Positions 54,394 through 64,000 of a stretch of DNA of 64,000 bases are shown here, in pieces. Position 1 is the first letter of the stretch, and each line of letters starts with the position of its first letter. A model generated the notes under the pieces. That model saw only the letters and a program-made list of their open reading frames with translations, was not told where the DNA came from and searched no databases. The stretch comes from Turicibacter sanguinis (GTDB lineage: Bacteria > Bacillota_I > Bacilli_A > MOL361 > Turicibacteraceae), in assembly GCF_013046825.1 (NCBI RefSeq), contig NZ_CP053187.1, forward strand, positions 1 through 64,000. Direction: 5' to 3'. A program made the translations under genes and the position numbers.

Positions 54394-55803
54394 TTAATGT
54401 TGACATCCGCATCCATGACCATTTCCACCGCAACACTCATGATCATCTCCATGACCATGTCCTCCACAGCACTCATGTTCTTCTTCTTGATGATCGTGGC
54501 ATCCACCACCACAACATCCTCCATGTTGATGGTTACGTTGTTGATCTTCGATAATATAGTCAATAACAAATCCTACTGGAATACTTTCTTGTGTACCTGT
54601 TTGATTATTTTTAATATTAATCATCCCATGTTGTAACTCTTCATCACCTAAAATCGCTGTGTAACGTGCATGATAGCGGTCGGCTTGTTTAAATTGACCT
54701 TTTAAGTTTTTACCTAAATAGTCTGTTTCACAAGCAAGTCCACGGCTACGTAAATCGAGTAATAAACGTGATCCAAATACTTTTGCATCTTCCCCAAGAG
54801 TAATTAAGAATAAATCAACCGCGTCTTCACCTGCTACTTGAATATTCTCAGCTTCAAGTGCTAATAATAGACGTTCAAGTCCCATACCAAATCCAATAGC
54901 AGGAACAGTTGGTCCTCCAAGTTCAGCTACTAACTTGTTGTAACGTCCACCACCACATAATGTATTTTGTGAACCAAATCCTTCAATCTCAGCTTGAATT
55001 TCAAAAATAGTATGCGTATAGTAATCAAATCCACGAACTAAGCTTGCATCATACTCATATTCAATTCCCATTGCTTTTAAATATTTTTGTACATTCATAA
55101 AGTAAGCTTTATCTTCTTCAGTTAAATGATCAATCATTTGTGGTGCTGATTGCATAATTTCTTTATTGCGATCAACTTTACAATCCAAAACACGTAATGG
55201 ATTTTTTTCTAATCGAACTTGGCAATCTGCACATAATTCTTCTTTATGCCCTTCAAAATGAGCAAGTAAAGCAGCACGATAATTTTCACGACTTTCAGTA
55301 TCTCCAAGAGAGTTTAACTTAACTTTAATATTACGAAGTCCAAGAACTTTATATAAAGTAACAGCTAACGAAATAACTTCGGCATCAATTGATGGATCCG
55401 CGCTTCCAAATACTTCTGTTCCAAATTGAATGTGCTGACGATAACGTCCTTTTTGTTGACGTTCATAACGGAACATTGGTCCAATATAAAACATTTTTTG
55501 TACCATTTGGTCCGCATACATTTTATTTTCAATATAGCTACGTACAACACCGGCTGTTCCTTCCGGACGTAATGTCATCATACGGTCACCACGGTCTTTA
55601 AAATCATATGTTTCCTTTGACACAACATCAGATGTTTCACCGGCTGAACGATGATACAATTGTGTACTTTCAAACATTGGGGTACGAATTTCTTTGTAAT
55701 TAAAGATTGAACAGATTTCGCGAATTAAACTTTCAACATTTTGCCAACGAGCACTATCTTTTGGTAAAACATCATAAGTCCCTTTAGGTTTATTAAAATT
55801 CAT
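54394..55803 (-). CDS. hisS: Histidyl-tRNA synthetase with His/Cys-rich C-terminal tail
   Basis: A 469-aa class II synthetase. [12 protein letters not shown], motif 2 ([19 protein letters not shown]) and the histidine motif [14 protein letters not shown] are intact, and the anticodon-binding domain ends near 418. Residues about 421-469 form an extra tail containing ten His and nine Cys (for example [12 protein letters not shown]), unlike the usual 420-430 aa protein. It resembles a metal-binding tail such as that of SlyD. ATG at 55803 follows AAAGGAG. The operon is under T-box control. The tail's role is unknown. Confidence 0.93.
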   Translation of the reverse strand: MNFNKPKGTYDVLPKDSARWQNVESLIREICSIFNYKEIRTPMFESTQLYHRSAGETSDVVSKETYDFKDRGDRMMTLRPEGTAGVVRSYIENKMYADQMVQKMFYIGPMFRYERQQKGRYRQHIQFGTEVFGSADPSIDAEVISLAVTLYKVLGLRNIKVKLNSLGDTESRENYRAALLAHFEGHKEELCADCQVRLEKNPLRVLDCKVDRNKEIMQSAPQMIDHLTEEDKAYFMNVQKYLKAMGIEYEYDASLVRGFDYYTHTIFEIQAEIEGFGSQNTLCGGGRYNKLVAELGGPTVPAIGFGMGLERLLLALEAENIQVAGEDAVDLFLITLGEDAKVFGSRLLLDLRSRGLACETDYLGKNLKGQFKQADRYHARYTAILGDEELQHGMINIKNNQTGTQESIPVGFVIDYIIEDQQRNHQHGGCCGGGCHDHQEEEHECCGGHGHGDDHECCGGNGHGCGCQH

Positions 55804-55889
55804 TCTTTTAGCTCCTTTCATAGCCTTACATAATAAGCAATAATCGATGTCGGACACGGGTTATACTTAACTTTTTTAAAATTAAGTAT

Positions 55890-56139
55890 AAAAAAAGTCC
55901 TTAGATTTAATCTAAGGACGTTATATACGCGGTACCACCTTAATTGTAGTTATCAAATAACTACCACTTGAAACGTTAACGCCGTCTACGGATATCCCTA
56001 CTTAAAGTTCAGGACATCTTCTCACAAGTGTCTTTCCTTAACTTACCCGTCGGAGCTTCCAGCCGTGACTCCGTTCTCTAGTTCGTTATCGATTAAGGCT
56101 CTTTCTTGATCATCGAATTTATTTTTATTATTGACTATT
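55890..56139 (-). promoter_or_regulatory. T-box leader of hisS-aspS
   Basis: On the minus strand the leader holds the T-box sequence GGTGGTACCGCG (55939-55928), a Stem I whose helices CAAG/CUUG and CCUUAA/UUAAGG frame a specifier loop, and a terminator stem (55897-55905 with 55911-55919) followed by six T. The specifier strand reads AAAGACA (56035-56029); GAC (Asp) is followed by a purine as usual, and CAC (His) overlaps it (GACAC at 56032-56028). Uncharged tRNA would promote antitermination. Confidence 0.9.
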
Positions 56140-56145
56140 TACTTC

Positions 56146-56174
56146 ATTATAATACATTTTTTCTTAAGATTCAA
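56146..56174 (-). promoter_or_regulatory. Promoter of the hisS T-box operon
   Basis: On the minus strand TTGAAT (56174-56169), 17 nt, TATAAT (56151-56146); it partly lies in the dtd coding end. Predicted start near 56139. Confidence 0.7.
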
Positions 56175-56604
56175 TAATTAAAGTCGTCGGACCATCATTG
56201 GTAAATTCTACATCCATCATCGCACCAAAAACACCTGTCTCGACGGTTAACTGGTACATATTTCGTAAGATATCATTAAACTGGTCATATAAAGTTTTTG
56301 CGACTTCAGGACGAGCTGCTTCAACAAAACTTGGGCGATTCCCTTTACGCGTGTCTCCATATAATGTGAATTGAGAAACAGATAAAATAGATCCTTGAAT
56401 ATCTTTCACTGATAAATTCATTTTTCCATCTTTATCTTCAAAAATACGCAAATTAGCTACTTTTTTTGCACAGTATTCTAAATCTTTTATCGTATCTTCG
56501 TGTGTTATTCCGACTAATAACAATAATCCTTTATCAATCGATCCAACAACTTCCCCTTCAACGATTACTTTTGCCAATTTTGCACGTTGTACGACTACTT
56601 TCAT
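56164..56604 (-). CDS. dtd: D-aminoacyl-tRNA deacylase
   Basis: A 146-aa enzyme that removes D-amino acids from tRNA. The N-terminal [32 protein letters not shown] and the C-terminal [11 protein letters not shown] motifs (with the Gly-cisPro-like segment) are typical. It lies 13 nt after relA, as in Bacillus, and its last bases contain the T-box operon's -35. Confidence 0.95.
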   Translation of the reverse strand: MKVVVQRAKLAKVIVEGEVVGSIDKGLLLLVGITHEDTIKDLEYCAKKVANLRIFEDKDGKMNLSVKDIQGSILSVSQFTLYGDTRKGNRPSFVEAARPEVAKTLYDQFNDILRNMYQLTVETGVFGAMMDVEFTNDGPTTLIIES

Positions 56605-56617
56605 TTCTACACTCCTA

Positions 56618-58810
56618 TTACTGTATAATACGTTCTACACTAAAGACATCTTTAACACGCTTAATTGTATTAACAATACTGATGAGCTGCTCCACATTAC
56701 GTACAGATAATGATAAATTGATAATGGTTGTGTCATTAGCAGATACAGCATTCAATTCCGAAATATTCGTATTTAAAATTGTCAATTTTTGAATCACATC
56801 GCCAAGTACATTTTTACGATCAAGTGCTGTGATTCTAATTTTAGCACTAAATGAATTTGAATGCTCATCATCCCACTCAACTGGAACAATTCTTCCATTG
56901 GTTTTGATATTATGACATTCAGCATGGTGAATCGTAATCCCGCTACCTTTTGTAATATATCCAACAATCGGATCACCTGGCACCGGGTGGCAACATTTCC
57001 CAATCCTTAAATCAACATTATCTAATCCATCTACAATAATACCAAAACGATTTTTTGCTTTTTTACGATGCTCTTCTTTAATCTTTGCCGCCTCGTTAAT
57101 TTGTTGAATGAGTTCACTATCATTGACTTCCTTACCATCTGCGAAATATCGTTCAAGCATTGTTTTAACGACTAAGCGACCGCGACCAATTTGGTAATAA
57201 AGCTCTTCTAGTTTATCAATACTTTGCTTTTTATAAGCTGTTAATAATTTTTTAATATCTAAATCACTTAACGATAAATCTTTCGAAGCTAATTCTTTTA
57301 GGAAAGCCTCTTCGCCTTTATTGACATACTCTTCGCGTTTAATACGATTAAAGTACTGGCGAATTTTATGACGTGCTTGTGAAGTCTGAACAATATTTAA
57401 CCAATCTTCACTCGGACCAAAGGAATTTCTTGATGATTTAATTTCAACAATATCGCCGGTTTTCATTTGATAATTTAAGGTAACAATCTTTCCATTCACA
57501 ATCGCACCCGTTGTTTTATGTCCAAGATCTGTATGAATACGATATGCAAAATCAAGTGGGGTAGAACCCGGTGGAAAATCAAAGACGTCTCCATTTGGAG
57601 AAAAGACATACACATTCGCATTAAAGATATCATCTTTAACGAGCTTCATTAATTTCTCAGCATCATTCACTTCTTCTTGGTAAGCGATTAATGTTTCATA
57701 CCATTTTAATTTATCTTGAATTTCTTTTTGTTCCTGTTTTGGAGTGATTTGTCTATTTTCTTTATACGCCCAATGAGCAGCAACTCCTTGCTCCGCGATA
57801 TCATCCATTTCTTTTGTACGAATTTGAACCTCAAAGACATTACCATGTGGTCCAATAATCGTTGTATGTAAGGACTGATACATATTTGGTTTGGGCATCG
57901 CAATATAATCTTTAAAGCGATTTGGAATCGGTTTAAAGTGCGCATGGATAATTCCAAGCGCTGAATAACATTCAGGAACAGAATTAACAATTAAACGTAG
58001 CGCTAGCAAATCATAAATTTCTTCAAAATCTTTTTCACGCGTCATCATTTTTTTGTACACGCTATAAATATTTTTAATACGCCCTTTAATCTCAAAATTA
58101 ATTTGATATTCACTTAATGCTGATTTAATCTCGTCTTCCATTTCTTTTATCTGTGCTTCTCGCTCGTGTTTCTTTTGTTTAATTAACTGAGCAATTCGAT
58201 AAAAATCTTCGGGCTTTAAAAAGCGAAGCGAGGTATCCTCAAGTTCAGCTTTAACACGATACATCCCTAAACGATGTGCAATTGGAACATAAATTTCCAT
58301 CGTCTCATGAGCAATCGCACATTGTTTTTCCGGCGCTAAAAACTTAAGCGTACGAATATTGTGTAAACGATCAGCTAATTTAACTAAAATAACACGAATA
58401 TCTTTACTCATCGCAAGTAACATTTTACGATGATTTTCAGCCTGCTGTTTTTCTTTTGATTTATAAGATAATTTTGTTAACTTTGTCACACCATCTACAA
58501 TATTGGCAATTTCATCATCAAAGAGTTCAGCTATTTCCTCTTTTGTAATATCTGTATCCTCGATAATGTCATGTAAAAGCCCTGAAGCAATGGTACGAGG
58601 TCCCGTTTGCCACTTCGCTAAAATATAAGCGACCTCAATGGGGTGGATAATATACGGTTCCCCTGATTTGCGCAATTGCGTCTTATGCTGCTGATACGCA
58701 AGTTCAAACGCTTTTTCAATGATGGCAATACTATCCGGATTTTTAATATATGTTTTAGCTTGCTCTAAAACATGGTCAATTGAAATGTCATACCCATTTA
58801 GTTGGTACAT
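56618..58810 (-). CDS. relA: Bifunctional (p)ppGpp synthetase/hydrolase RelA/SpoT homolog
   Basis: A 730-aa long RSH protein. The HD hydrolase region ([20 protein letters not shown] and [11 protein letters not shown]) is intact. The synthetase region follows (about 230-340; [44 protein letters not shown]), then TGS ([32 protein letters not shown]), a helical/zinc region with CCHPVPGD, and an ACT domain at the end. It controls the stringent response. ATG at 58810 follows TAGGAG. 13 nt separate it from dtd. Confidence 0.96.
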   Translation of the reverse strand: MYQLNGYDISIDHVLEQAKTYIKNPDSIAIIEKAFELAYQQHKTQLRKSGEPYIIHPIEVAYILAKWQTGPRTIASGLLHDIIEDTDITKEEIAELFDDEIANIVDGVTKLTKLSYKSKEKQQAENHRKMLLAMSKDIRVILVKLADRLHNIRTLKFLAPEKQCAIAHETMEIYVPIAHRLGMYRVKAELEDTSLRFLKPEDFYRIAQLIKQKKHEREAQIKEMEDEIKSALSEYQINFEIKGRIKNIYSVYKKMMTREKDFEEIYDLLALRLIVNSVPECYSALGIIHAHFKPIPNRFKDYIAMPKPNMYQSLHTTIIGPHGNVFEVQIRTKEMDDIAEQGVAAHWAYKENRQITPKQEQKEIQDKLKWYETLIAYQEEVNDAEKLMKLVKDDIFNANVYVFSPNGDVFDFPPGSTPLDFAYRIHTDLGHKTTGAIVNGKIVTLNYQMKTGDIVEIKSSRNSFGPSEDWLNIVQTSQARHKIRQYFNRIKREEYVNKGEEAFLKELASKDLSLSDLDIKKLLTAYKKQSIDKLEELYYQIGRGRLVVKTMLERYFADGKEVNDSELIQQINEAAKIKEEHRKKAKNRFGIIVDGLDNVDLRIGKCCHPVPGDPIVGYITKGSGITIHHAECHNIKTNGRIVPVEWDDEHSNSFSAKIRITALDRKNVLGDVIQKLTILNTNISELNAVSANDTTIINLSLSVRNVEQLISIVNTIKRVKDVFSVERIIQ

Positions 58811-59014
58811 AATTATTACTCCTACCATTTAATATACTTAATTTATTATAAATCTAAAATCATCTTTTGTTTCAAAAAAAATGATATTTTCGAATTATTT
58901 TAGGTGAAAAAAAAGATGATGACCAAATCAACATCTATCACAAACCGTAAAACTTAACATAATCAATACTATTTTAGCATGATACATACTTTTTTTAGAT
59001 TTTAACATAAAAAA

Positions 59015-59051
59015 AAGTAGAATTGCAACAATAATTGCTTCAACTCTACTT
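59015..59051 (-). terminator. Terminator after apt
   Basis: 11-bp stem with one mismatch (59015-59025 with 59041-59051), minus-strand T-run of eight. The remaining 200 bp to relA is AT-rich and presumably holds its promoter. Confidence 0.78.
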
Positions 59052-59072
59052 AATCTTTTATATTTTTAAAAA

Positions 59073-59585
59073 TTAATATTGCATTAATGAGAAAACGTCA
59101 TAATTTCCTAAGTGTTTGCGCCCATCTAAATCAACAAGCTCAATTAAGAAAGCACATCCAACTACAATACCACCAAGCTCTTCAATGATTTTAATCGTAG
59201 CTTCAACTGTTCCACCTGTTGCTAATAAATCATCAACGATTAAAACACGTTGCCCTGGCTTTACGGCATCTTTGTGCATGCATAATGTATTTGAACCATA
59301 TTCTAAATCATAGTTAAATGAAACTGTTTCACGAGGTAATTTTCCTGGTTTACGAACAGGCGCAAATCCAATTTTTAATTCATTTGCAACTGGACATCCA
59401 AAAATAAATCCACGAGCTTCAGGTCCAACGATTAATTCTGCGTTTTGTGCCTTTGCAAATTCCACCATTTGAGATGTTGCAAAGTTATATGCTTCTCCGT
59501 CTGCCATTAACGGTGTAATATCTTTAAACTGAATACCTTCCTTTGGAAAATTAGGTACGTTTGCAACATAATCTTTAAGATTCAT
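59073..59585 (-). CDS. apt: Adenine phosphoribosyltransferase
   Basis: A 170-aa type I PRTase that makes AMP from adenine and PRPP. The PRPP loop [16 protein letters not shown], the N-terminal [11 protein letters not shown] and the [10 protein letters not shown] segment are intact. Length is typical. It overlaps recJ by 11 bases, the same arrangement as other Bacillota, so translation is coupled. Confidence 0.96.
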   Translation of the reverse strand: MNLKDYVANVPNFPKEGIQFKDITPLMADGEAYNFATSQMVEFAKAQNAELIVGPEARGFIFGCPVANELKIGFAPVRKPGKLPRETVSFNYDLEYGSNTLCMHKDAVKPGQRVLIVDDLLATGGTVEATIKIIEELGGIVVGCAFLIELVDLDGRKHLGNYDVFSLMQY

Positions 59586-61800
59586 GAGTTATTTCCTCCC
59601 TAGCGTTAATAAAACTGTTCTTCAATTCACTCCACGTCGTCAATTCAAAAAATTCAAGCATCAAAAGCTTTGATTGTTGAGACTGATACGTTGGAGCTTC
59701 TGATAAATCACGCTTCATCTGATAATCGGTTGAAAAAACCGAACCATTTTTTATTATAACAAGTTCTATCTCAAAAAACACCTGCAAAATGAATAATAAT
59801 TCATTTTTACTAATTCCAATGCGCATAAAGTAACTATACATTTGATCATTTAAATGAATTGGACTGTGTTGTTTGACTAGCTTATACACGGTAATAAATT
59901 TTTCTCTCGGTGCAAATGTCACGTGATTTGGTAAAGGAGCTAAAACGATATTTTGAATTGGATGCTCTTTTATAAGTGCCCACAACTGTTCTTTAGAGCT
60001 TGGAATTTTATCGATGATTAACGTACTTATTTCTGATGTTTCAGTTACCTCAGAATATAAAGTCGCATGAATAAGCTTTTCCCTATTTTGTTCGTAAACT
60101 TGCTTATTTCTTAAATCAAGCAACTGGAACTCATCACATTTAACATCCATGACATGAAATTGAACCGTTCGATTTCCATTCCATTCATTAATTTTAATCT
60201 CTCCAATAAAATCAAACAATGTATCAGGCGTTAAATAAATCATTAAATCCGCTTTATTAAACGCAATTGCATCTAGTTGATGAGCCTCATCATAAATCGT
60301 AAACTTTAAATGTTGTAACTTATTTCCGATCGCTTTAATATTTTTAACTTTAACCTGCTCAATTCCGATCACTGGAGGACGATTGCCCTCACCATAAGGC
60401 GCCAAAACAGCTAAATCCTCAACTAATTCAAGATCAATTTTTTCAAGTGATAAATTTAAGTCTACCCGTTGCATCGGTTGAATCTTAATCCCTCTTAAAT
60501 CAGCATTTAACTTATCTTCTAACGGTTGAATATTTTCTGGAGCTAACGTAATCCCAGCCGCAAGCGCATGTCCCCCAAAACGTTCGATTAAGTCTTCATT
60601 TTGATTGAGTAAATCAAATAAATGATACCCCTCAACCGCTCTTGCCGATCCTTTAACAAATCCATCATGATCATCAGTTAAGACAAAGACAGCTTTTTGC
60701 CACAATTTCGATAATCGACCTGCAACAATTCCTAAAATCCCCTCATGCCAGTTCGGTTGATATAATAAAACCACTTTTTTATCTTCTAGTTGTTTTGGAG
60801 TCATGAGTGTACTTGCCTGATCTAATACTTTTTGCGTTACTTTTTGACGTTCTAAGTTAAAAGATTCAATTTGTGTTGCAATCAAAGCGGCTTCCATCTC
60901 ATCATCACTAATTAAAAGTTCAACAGCTAACGCTGCTTCATCCATTCGTCCTGGCGCATTTAACCTTGGACAAATTTCAAATCCGACATTAACTTCATCC
61001 ACTTCCGATTTATCTATCTTTGCTTCATTCATCAGCGCATTTAACCCGCATAACTCAGTCCGTCTAATCGCCTCAAGTCCACGTTTAACGATATAACGAT
61101 TTTCGTCACTTAAAGGAACAACATCTCCAATTGTTCCAAGAGCTGCAATAGCAAAATACTCTTCTGATAACCCATCTCCAATTAAAGCTTGAGCTAATTT
61201 CAAGGCAACTCCAGCTCCTGATAATTGATGAAATGGATAAGATGAATCTAATTCCGGATGAATAATTGAAAAAGCATTTGGGTGGCATTCCTTTGGTTGA
61301 TGATGGTCGGTAATAATTAAATCAACCCCGTAAGGAGGTAAAATATCAGCTTCTAATAGACCTGATATTCCATTATCCACCGTTATAATTAACTTATATC
61401 CATCTGAAATAGCCTGCATAAAAGCATCTTCATTCGGCCCATATCCCTCATAAAAACGATTTGGGATATAATAATCTACGATGGCTCCTAGCCCTCTTAA
61501 TGCTCTCATTAAAATAGAAGTTCCTGTTACACCATCAGCATCATAATCCCCATAAATTAAAATTGGCTCTTGATTTTCAATTGCTTTGTTTATACGATCA
61601 ACACTCTTTTTCATATCCGAAAATAAAAAGGGATCATATAAAGGACCCTCACCGCTTAAAAAGGTGTCAATACTCTTCTCACTCGCTAAGTGACGATTTA
61701 AAATGAGTTGTTTAACTTCATCACGAAGATTTGAATTAAAGTCAAGTTCTAACTCCCCGATTGATTCACTCCACTGCCATAAAAAATTAGATTTAAGCAA
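59575..61800 (-). CDS. recJ: Single-stranded-DNA-specific exonuclease RecJ
   Basis: A 741-aa DHH-family exonuclease (5'-3') used in mismatch and recombinational repair. Motifs [28 protein letters not shown] and the DHHA1-region [12 protein letters not shown] are present, followed by an OB fold and a C-terminal domain seen in Bacillota RecJ (about 560-741). It overlaps apt. It starts the recJ-apt operon. Confidence 0.94.
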   Translation of the reverse strand: MLKSNFLWQWSESIGELELDFNSNLRDEVKQLILNRHLASEKSIDTFLSGEGPLYDPFLFSDMKKSVDRINKAIENQEPILIYGDYDADGVTGTSILMRALRGLGAIVDYYIPNRFYEGYGPNEDAFMQAISDGYKLIITVDNGISGLLEADILPPYGVDLIITDHHQPKECHPNAFSIIHPELDSSYPFHQLSGAGVALKLAQALIGDGLSEEYFAIAALGTIGDVVPLSDENRYIVKRGLEAIRRTELCGLNALMNEAKIDKSEVDEVNVGFEICPRLNAPGRMDEAALAVELLISDDEMEAALIATQIESFNLERQKVTQKVLDQASTLMTPKQLEDKKVVLLYQPNWHEGILGIVAGRLSKLWQKAVFVLTDDHDGFVKGSARAVEGYHLFDLLNQNEDLIERFGGHALAAGITLAPENIQPLEDKLNADLRGIKIQPMQRVDLNLSLEKIDLELVEDLAVLAPYGEGNRPPVIGIEQVKVKNIKAIGNKLQHLKFTIYDEAHQLDAIAFNKADLMIYLTPDTLFDFIGEIKINEWNGNRTVQFHVMDVKCDEFQLLDLRNKQVYEQNREKLIHATLYSEVTETSEISTLIIDKIPSSKEQLWALIKEHPIQNIVLAPLPNHVTFAPREKFITVYKLVKQHSPIHLNDQMYSYFMRIGISKNELLFILQVFFEIELVIIKNGSVFSTDYQMKRDLSEAPTYQSQQSKLLMLEFFELTTWSELKNSFINAREEITHES

Positions 61801-61879
61801 AATATCTCCTCACCTTCATATTTTATAAAATTCTATCATAGACTTAATCGAAATATTAATTAAGTATAGGTGGATAACT

Positions 61880-63406
61880 ATGAAAAAACAAAGCGTTGCA
61901 CAAGGAACTTTAATACTCGTTGTAGCCGGTTTAATTACTAAAATATTAGGAATGATAAATCGGATTATTGTGACAAGGTTGTTAGGAGAAGACGGAATTG
62001 GTATTTACATGCTAATTTCACCGACATTGATGTTATTAACGACATTCGCAAGTATCGGGCTTCCCGTTGCCATCCCAACCTTAATTTCACGAGCAAACAA
62101 GCGACAGAAAAAAATATTATCTGTCTCTCTTATTATTGCGATGGCCTCTAGCCTTTTAATTTCTATCATCCTCTTTTTCACAGCAAAACCATTAGCTGTT
62201 TATTTATTAAAGGATGCTAGAACCTATCTTCCCCTCATTTCAATCGGACCCCTTTTATTTTGTGTGTCATTATCGTCCATTTTGAAAGCCTATTTTCAAG
62301 GGGAACAAAACATGTATCCCTCAGCGATTTCAACACTTGTTGAACAAATTGTCAGAATTATCATTTGTATCTTCTTTATTAATTGGTTATTGCCTTATGG
62401 TGTAATCTATGGCGTTGTCGGGACAATTTGGGCTTCGATTGCAGGAGAATTAGCTTCCATTTTTATTTTAATTGTGATGTTCTTAAACAATATGAGAATT
62501 AACCATCGTGGTGCTAATCTCTTACCAACTCGATTAACTTCTCAAAACTTCAAAGATGTTATCGCCATCTCCTTACCCGCAACTGGAAGTCGTTTAATCG
62601 GTTCTTTCTCACACTTTCTAGAACCCATCATTGTCGTACAATGTCTCTACCAAATCGGTTATACTAGTGAATCAAGTGCCAAATTATACGGTGCCGTTTC
62701 AGGATTCGCCCTTCCTATGCTATTGATGCCATCCTTTATTACGATGGCTGTCACACAATCGATTGTACCTCCGATTAGCCAAGCTTTTGCAAGTAAAAAC
62801 TTCGAACGAATCCACTCGCATCTCAATGCAGCTTTTCAACTCTCTTTTCTTCCGAGTGGACTTTATACGGTCTTACTGATGATTTTCCCATTTGAATTAA
62901 TGAAACTTCTATATGGCACAAGTACTGGATCAGACTATCTACTCATCATGGCACCCTTTTTCCTTTTATACTATTTCCAAGGGCCGATGACAGCCAGTTT
63001 ACAAGCCATTGATGAAGCAAGTCGTGCCATGACGACCACACTTATTTCCTCTATCATCAAAATTATCATGATGGTTGTCTTACTTTTAATCCCGTCTTTA
63101 AATATTTACGGATTAATTATCTCTGTTTTATTCAATATCGTCTTTATCACAGGATGGCATTATATTATTATTCATAAAAAAATCGGATATAGTATGGATC
63201 TTCGTGCTGTAATTAACGGAACGTTAATTATTGGGATTACCTTTTTACTGGGCCGATACCTATCCGCTACTATGAGCTTCTTCACAAACCCATTTCTCAA
63301 TATGATATTCATTATGATGATTGTATCGATTGCTTACCTATTTCTTATTGTTATTTGTGGACTTTTTCCAACACAAAAAATGACAACATCCATCAAAACG
63401 AAATAA
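61880..63406 (+). CDS. spoVB: SpoVB/YtgP-type MOP flippase
   Basis: A 508-aa polytopic protein with about 14 helices. The start KQSVAQGTLILVVAGLITKILGMINRIIVTRLLGEDGIGIYMLISPTL is typical of SpoVB/MurJ-like (lipid II flippase or spore cortex) proteins, and TSESSAKLYGAVSGFALPMLLMPSFITMAVTQSIVPPISQAFA matches SpoVB. In Bacillus spoVB is next to yrbG (DUF421), as here. A role in spore cortex is therefore favoured over the housekeeping flippase. It is divergent from recJ. Confidence 0.85.
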   Translation: MKKQSVAQGTLILVVAGLITKILGMINRIIVTRLLGEDGIGIYMLISPTLMLLTTFASIGLPVAIPTLISRANKRQKKILSVSLIIAMASSLLISIILFFTAKPLAVYLLKDARTYLPLISIGPLLFCVSLSSILKAYFQGEQNMYPSAISTLVEQIVRIIICIFFINWLLPYGVIYGVVGTIWASIAGELASIFILIVMFLNNMRINHRGANLLPTRLTSQNFKDVIAISLPATGSRLIGSFSHFLEPIIVVQCLYQIGYTSESSAKLYGAVSGFALPMLLMPSFITMAVTQSIVPPISQAFASKNFERIHSHLNAAFQLSFLPSGLYTVLLMIFPFELMKLLYGTSTGSDYLLIMAPFFLLYYFQGPMTASLQAIDEASRAMTTTLISSIIKIIMMVVLLLIPSLNIYGLIISVLFNIVFITGWHYIIIHKKIGYSMDLRAVINGTLIIGITFLLGRYLSATMSFFTNPFLNMIFIMMIVSIAYLFLIVICGLFPTQKMTTSIKTK

Positions 63407-63455
63407 CGTTCTTATTATAACATATGTTTCCATGAGATAAAGAAGGATTGCGACT

Positions 63456-63485
63456 AAAAAACGTTACTGCTCGGTAACGTTTTTT
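63456..63485. terminator. Bidirectional terminator between spoVB and the DUF421 gene
   Basis: Perfect 12-bp stem (63456-63467 with 63474-63485), A-run and T-run on both sides; overlaps the DUF421 stop. Confidence 0.87.
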
Positions 63486-64000
63486 GCATTTAAATCGAGA
63501 TTTCGTCGTGTTAAACATTGAAGATGCTCACCATCATAAGCTGCATAATACACCTCTTTAACCGAAAAAATCCCCTGATTTTCAAGTTCTTGTTTCACCC
63601 AATCTTCATTTTTTTGAATTAAAAATAAATTTTCTTTTTCAATTCCACCTGACGTAATAATTGGTAATGGGTTATATTCAGTTTCTTGTTTTTTAAAGGC
63701 AGATAACTCACCATTTGCTTCTAGTATCGCATACTCCACTTCAAATACAGACGAAATATTATTTGTTCTCAATTGAAGCATTAAATCATCAAATGTATAA
63801 CGTTGTCTACGCATCTCATCTAAATCAACCATGCCATGATGAATTAAAATAGAGGGCTTGCCGTCTACAATCTCTCTCACCTTTTTAAATCTTAATGTAA
63901 TAAAAGCGGAACAAAACTGTAAAGCCCCTAGAAGACCAATTGCTAACAAGACTTCATGAATGGGACGATTCAAGTTATCAATGGCCATCGCTGCAATCTC
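63464..64000 (-). CDS. DUF421 (YrbG/YetF-like) membrane protein, partial at window edge
   Basis: The window contains the last 178 codons. It begins inside the membrane region (EIAAMAIDNLNRPIHEVLLAIGLLGALQFCSAFITLRFKK) and continues with the DUF421 cytoplasmic domain (GKPSILIHHGMVDLDEMRRQRYTFDDLMLQLRTNNI). The true start and the first helix lie beyond the edge. Homologs near spoVB in Bacillus (yrbG) have unknown function, with related YetF/SpoVAF-type proteins implicated in spores. It is transcribed convergently with spoVB. Confidence 0.85.
   Translation of the reverse strand, partial: EIAAMAIDNLNRPIHEVLLAIGLLGALQFCSAFITLRFKKVREIVDGKPSILIHHGMVDLDEMRRQRYTFDDLMLQLRTNNISSVFEVEYAILEANGELSAFKKQETEYNPLPIITSGGIEKENLFLIQKNEDWVKQELENQGIFSVKEVYYAAYDGEHLQCLTRRNLDLNAKNVTEQ

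Noticed and set aside
54397-54636. Plus-strand and minus-strand ORFs over the hisS tail
   Set aside because: They are shadows of the His/Cys codons of the tail; the hisS frame is continuous with the synthetase.
1-64000. tRNA, rRNA or CRISPR loci, prophage
   Set aside because: None recognised by eye on either strand; a tRNAscan search was not possible here.

Overview
The window is AT-rich DNA from a low-GC, endospore-forming Bacillota (Firmicutes). Evidence for this is a dacF-spoIIAA-spoIIAB-sigF sporulation operon, a SpoVB-type flippase, a T-box leader, AGGAGG-like ribosome binding sites and Bacillus-like synteny. The overall feel (Turicibacter/Erysipelotrichia-like) is an inference from protein style only. 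Almost all genes are on the minus strand.

Region 1 (1-19.7 kb) is housekeeping. It holds the sigF operon and dacF, nucleoside salvage (pdp, deoC, deoD), folate/thymidylate genes (dfrA, thyA) with plsC, a methyltransferase and a sugar-type MFS carrier. It also holds an ssb, the ymfF-ymfH M16 peptidase pair (ymfH carries one in-frame nonsense codon), a CAP-domain lipoprotein, an AI-2E-type permease, an orphan RnfD/NqrB-like protein, msrA and tcdA. A likely unannotated C-rich-loop sRNA sits at about 10.58-10.79 kb on the plus strand.

Region 2 (19.8-21.9 kb) is a plus-strand RNA island: an unknown folded element, a 6S RNA, a second unknown folded element and a second 6S RNA. An IS30-family element follows directly after the last terminator.

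Region 3 (21.9-52.4 kb) is a 30-kb cell-envelope glycopolymer cluster. It encodes an LTA-synthase-like sulfatase, a GT2-GtrA fusion, two YfhO proteins and three other large polytopic proteins. It also encodes a PssD/PssE pair, an MBOAT/DHHW O-acetylation pair, four GT2 and one GT4 glycosyltransferases, an O-antigen-ligase-like protein and a flippase. An LCP ligase with substrate-binding-like and PASTA-like modules and a GDPD-like membrane protein complete it. Together these suggest making, flipping, polymerising, decorating and attaching a surface polymer. No initiating phosphoglycosyltransferase or sugar-nucleotide synthesis gene is present, so those must be elsewhere.

Region 4 (52.6-64 kb) is the conserved recJ-apt-relA-dtd-(T-box)-hisS-aspS block, then spoVB and a DUF421 gene cut by the window edge. 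In Bacillus, aspS is followed closely by a 6S gene and yrvM (tcdA). Here the glycopolymer cluster and IS30 lie between aspS and the 6S/tcdA pair, so the cluster looks inserted into an ancestral neighbourhood.
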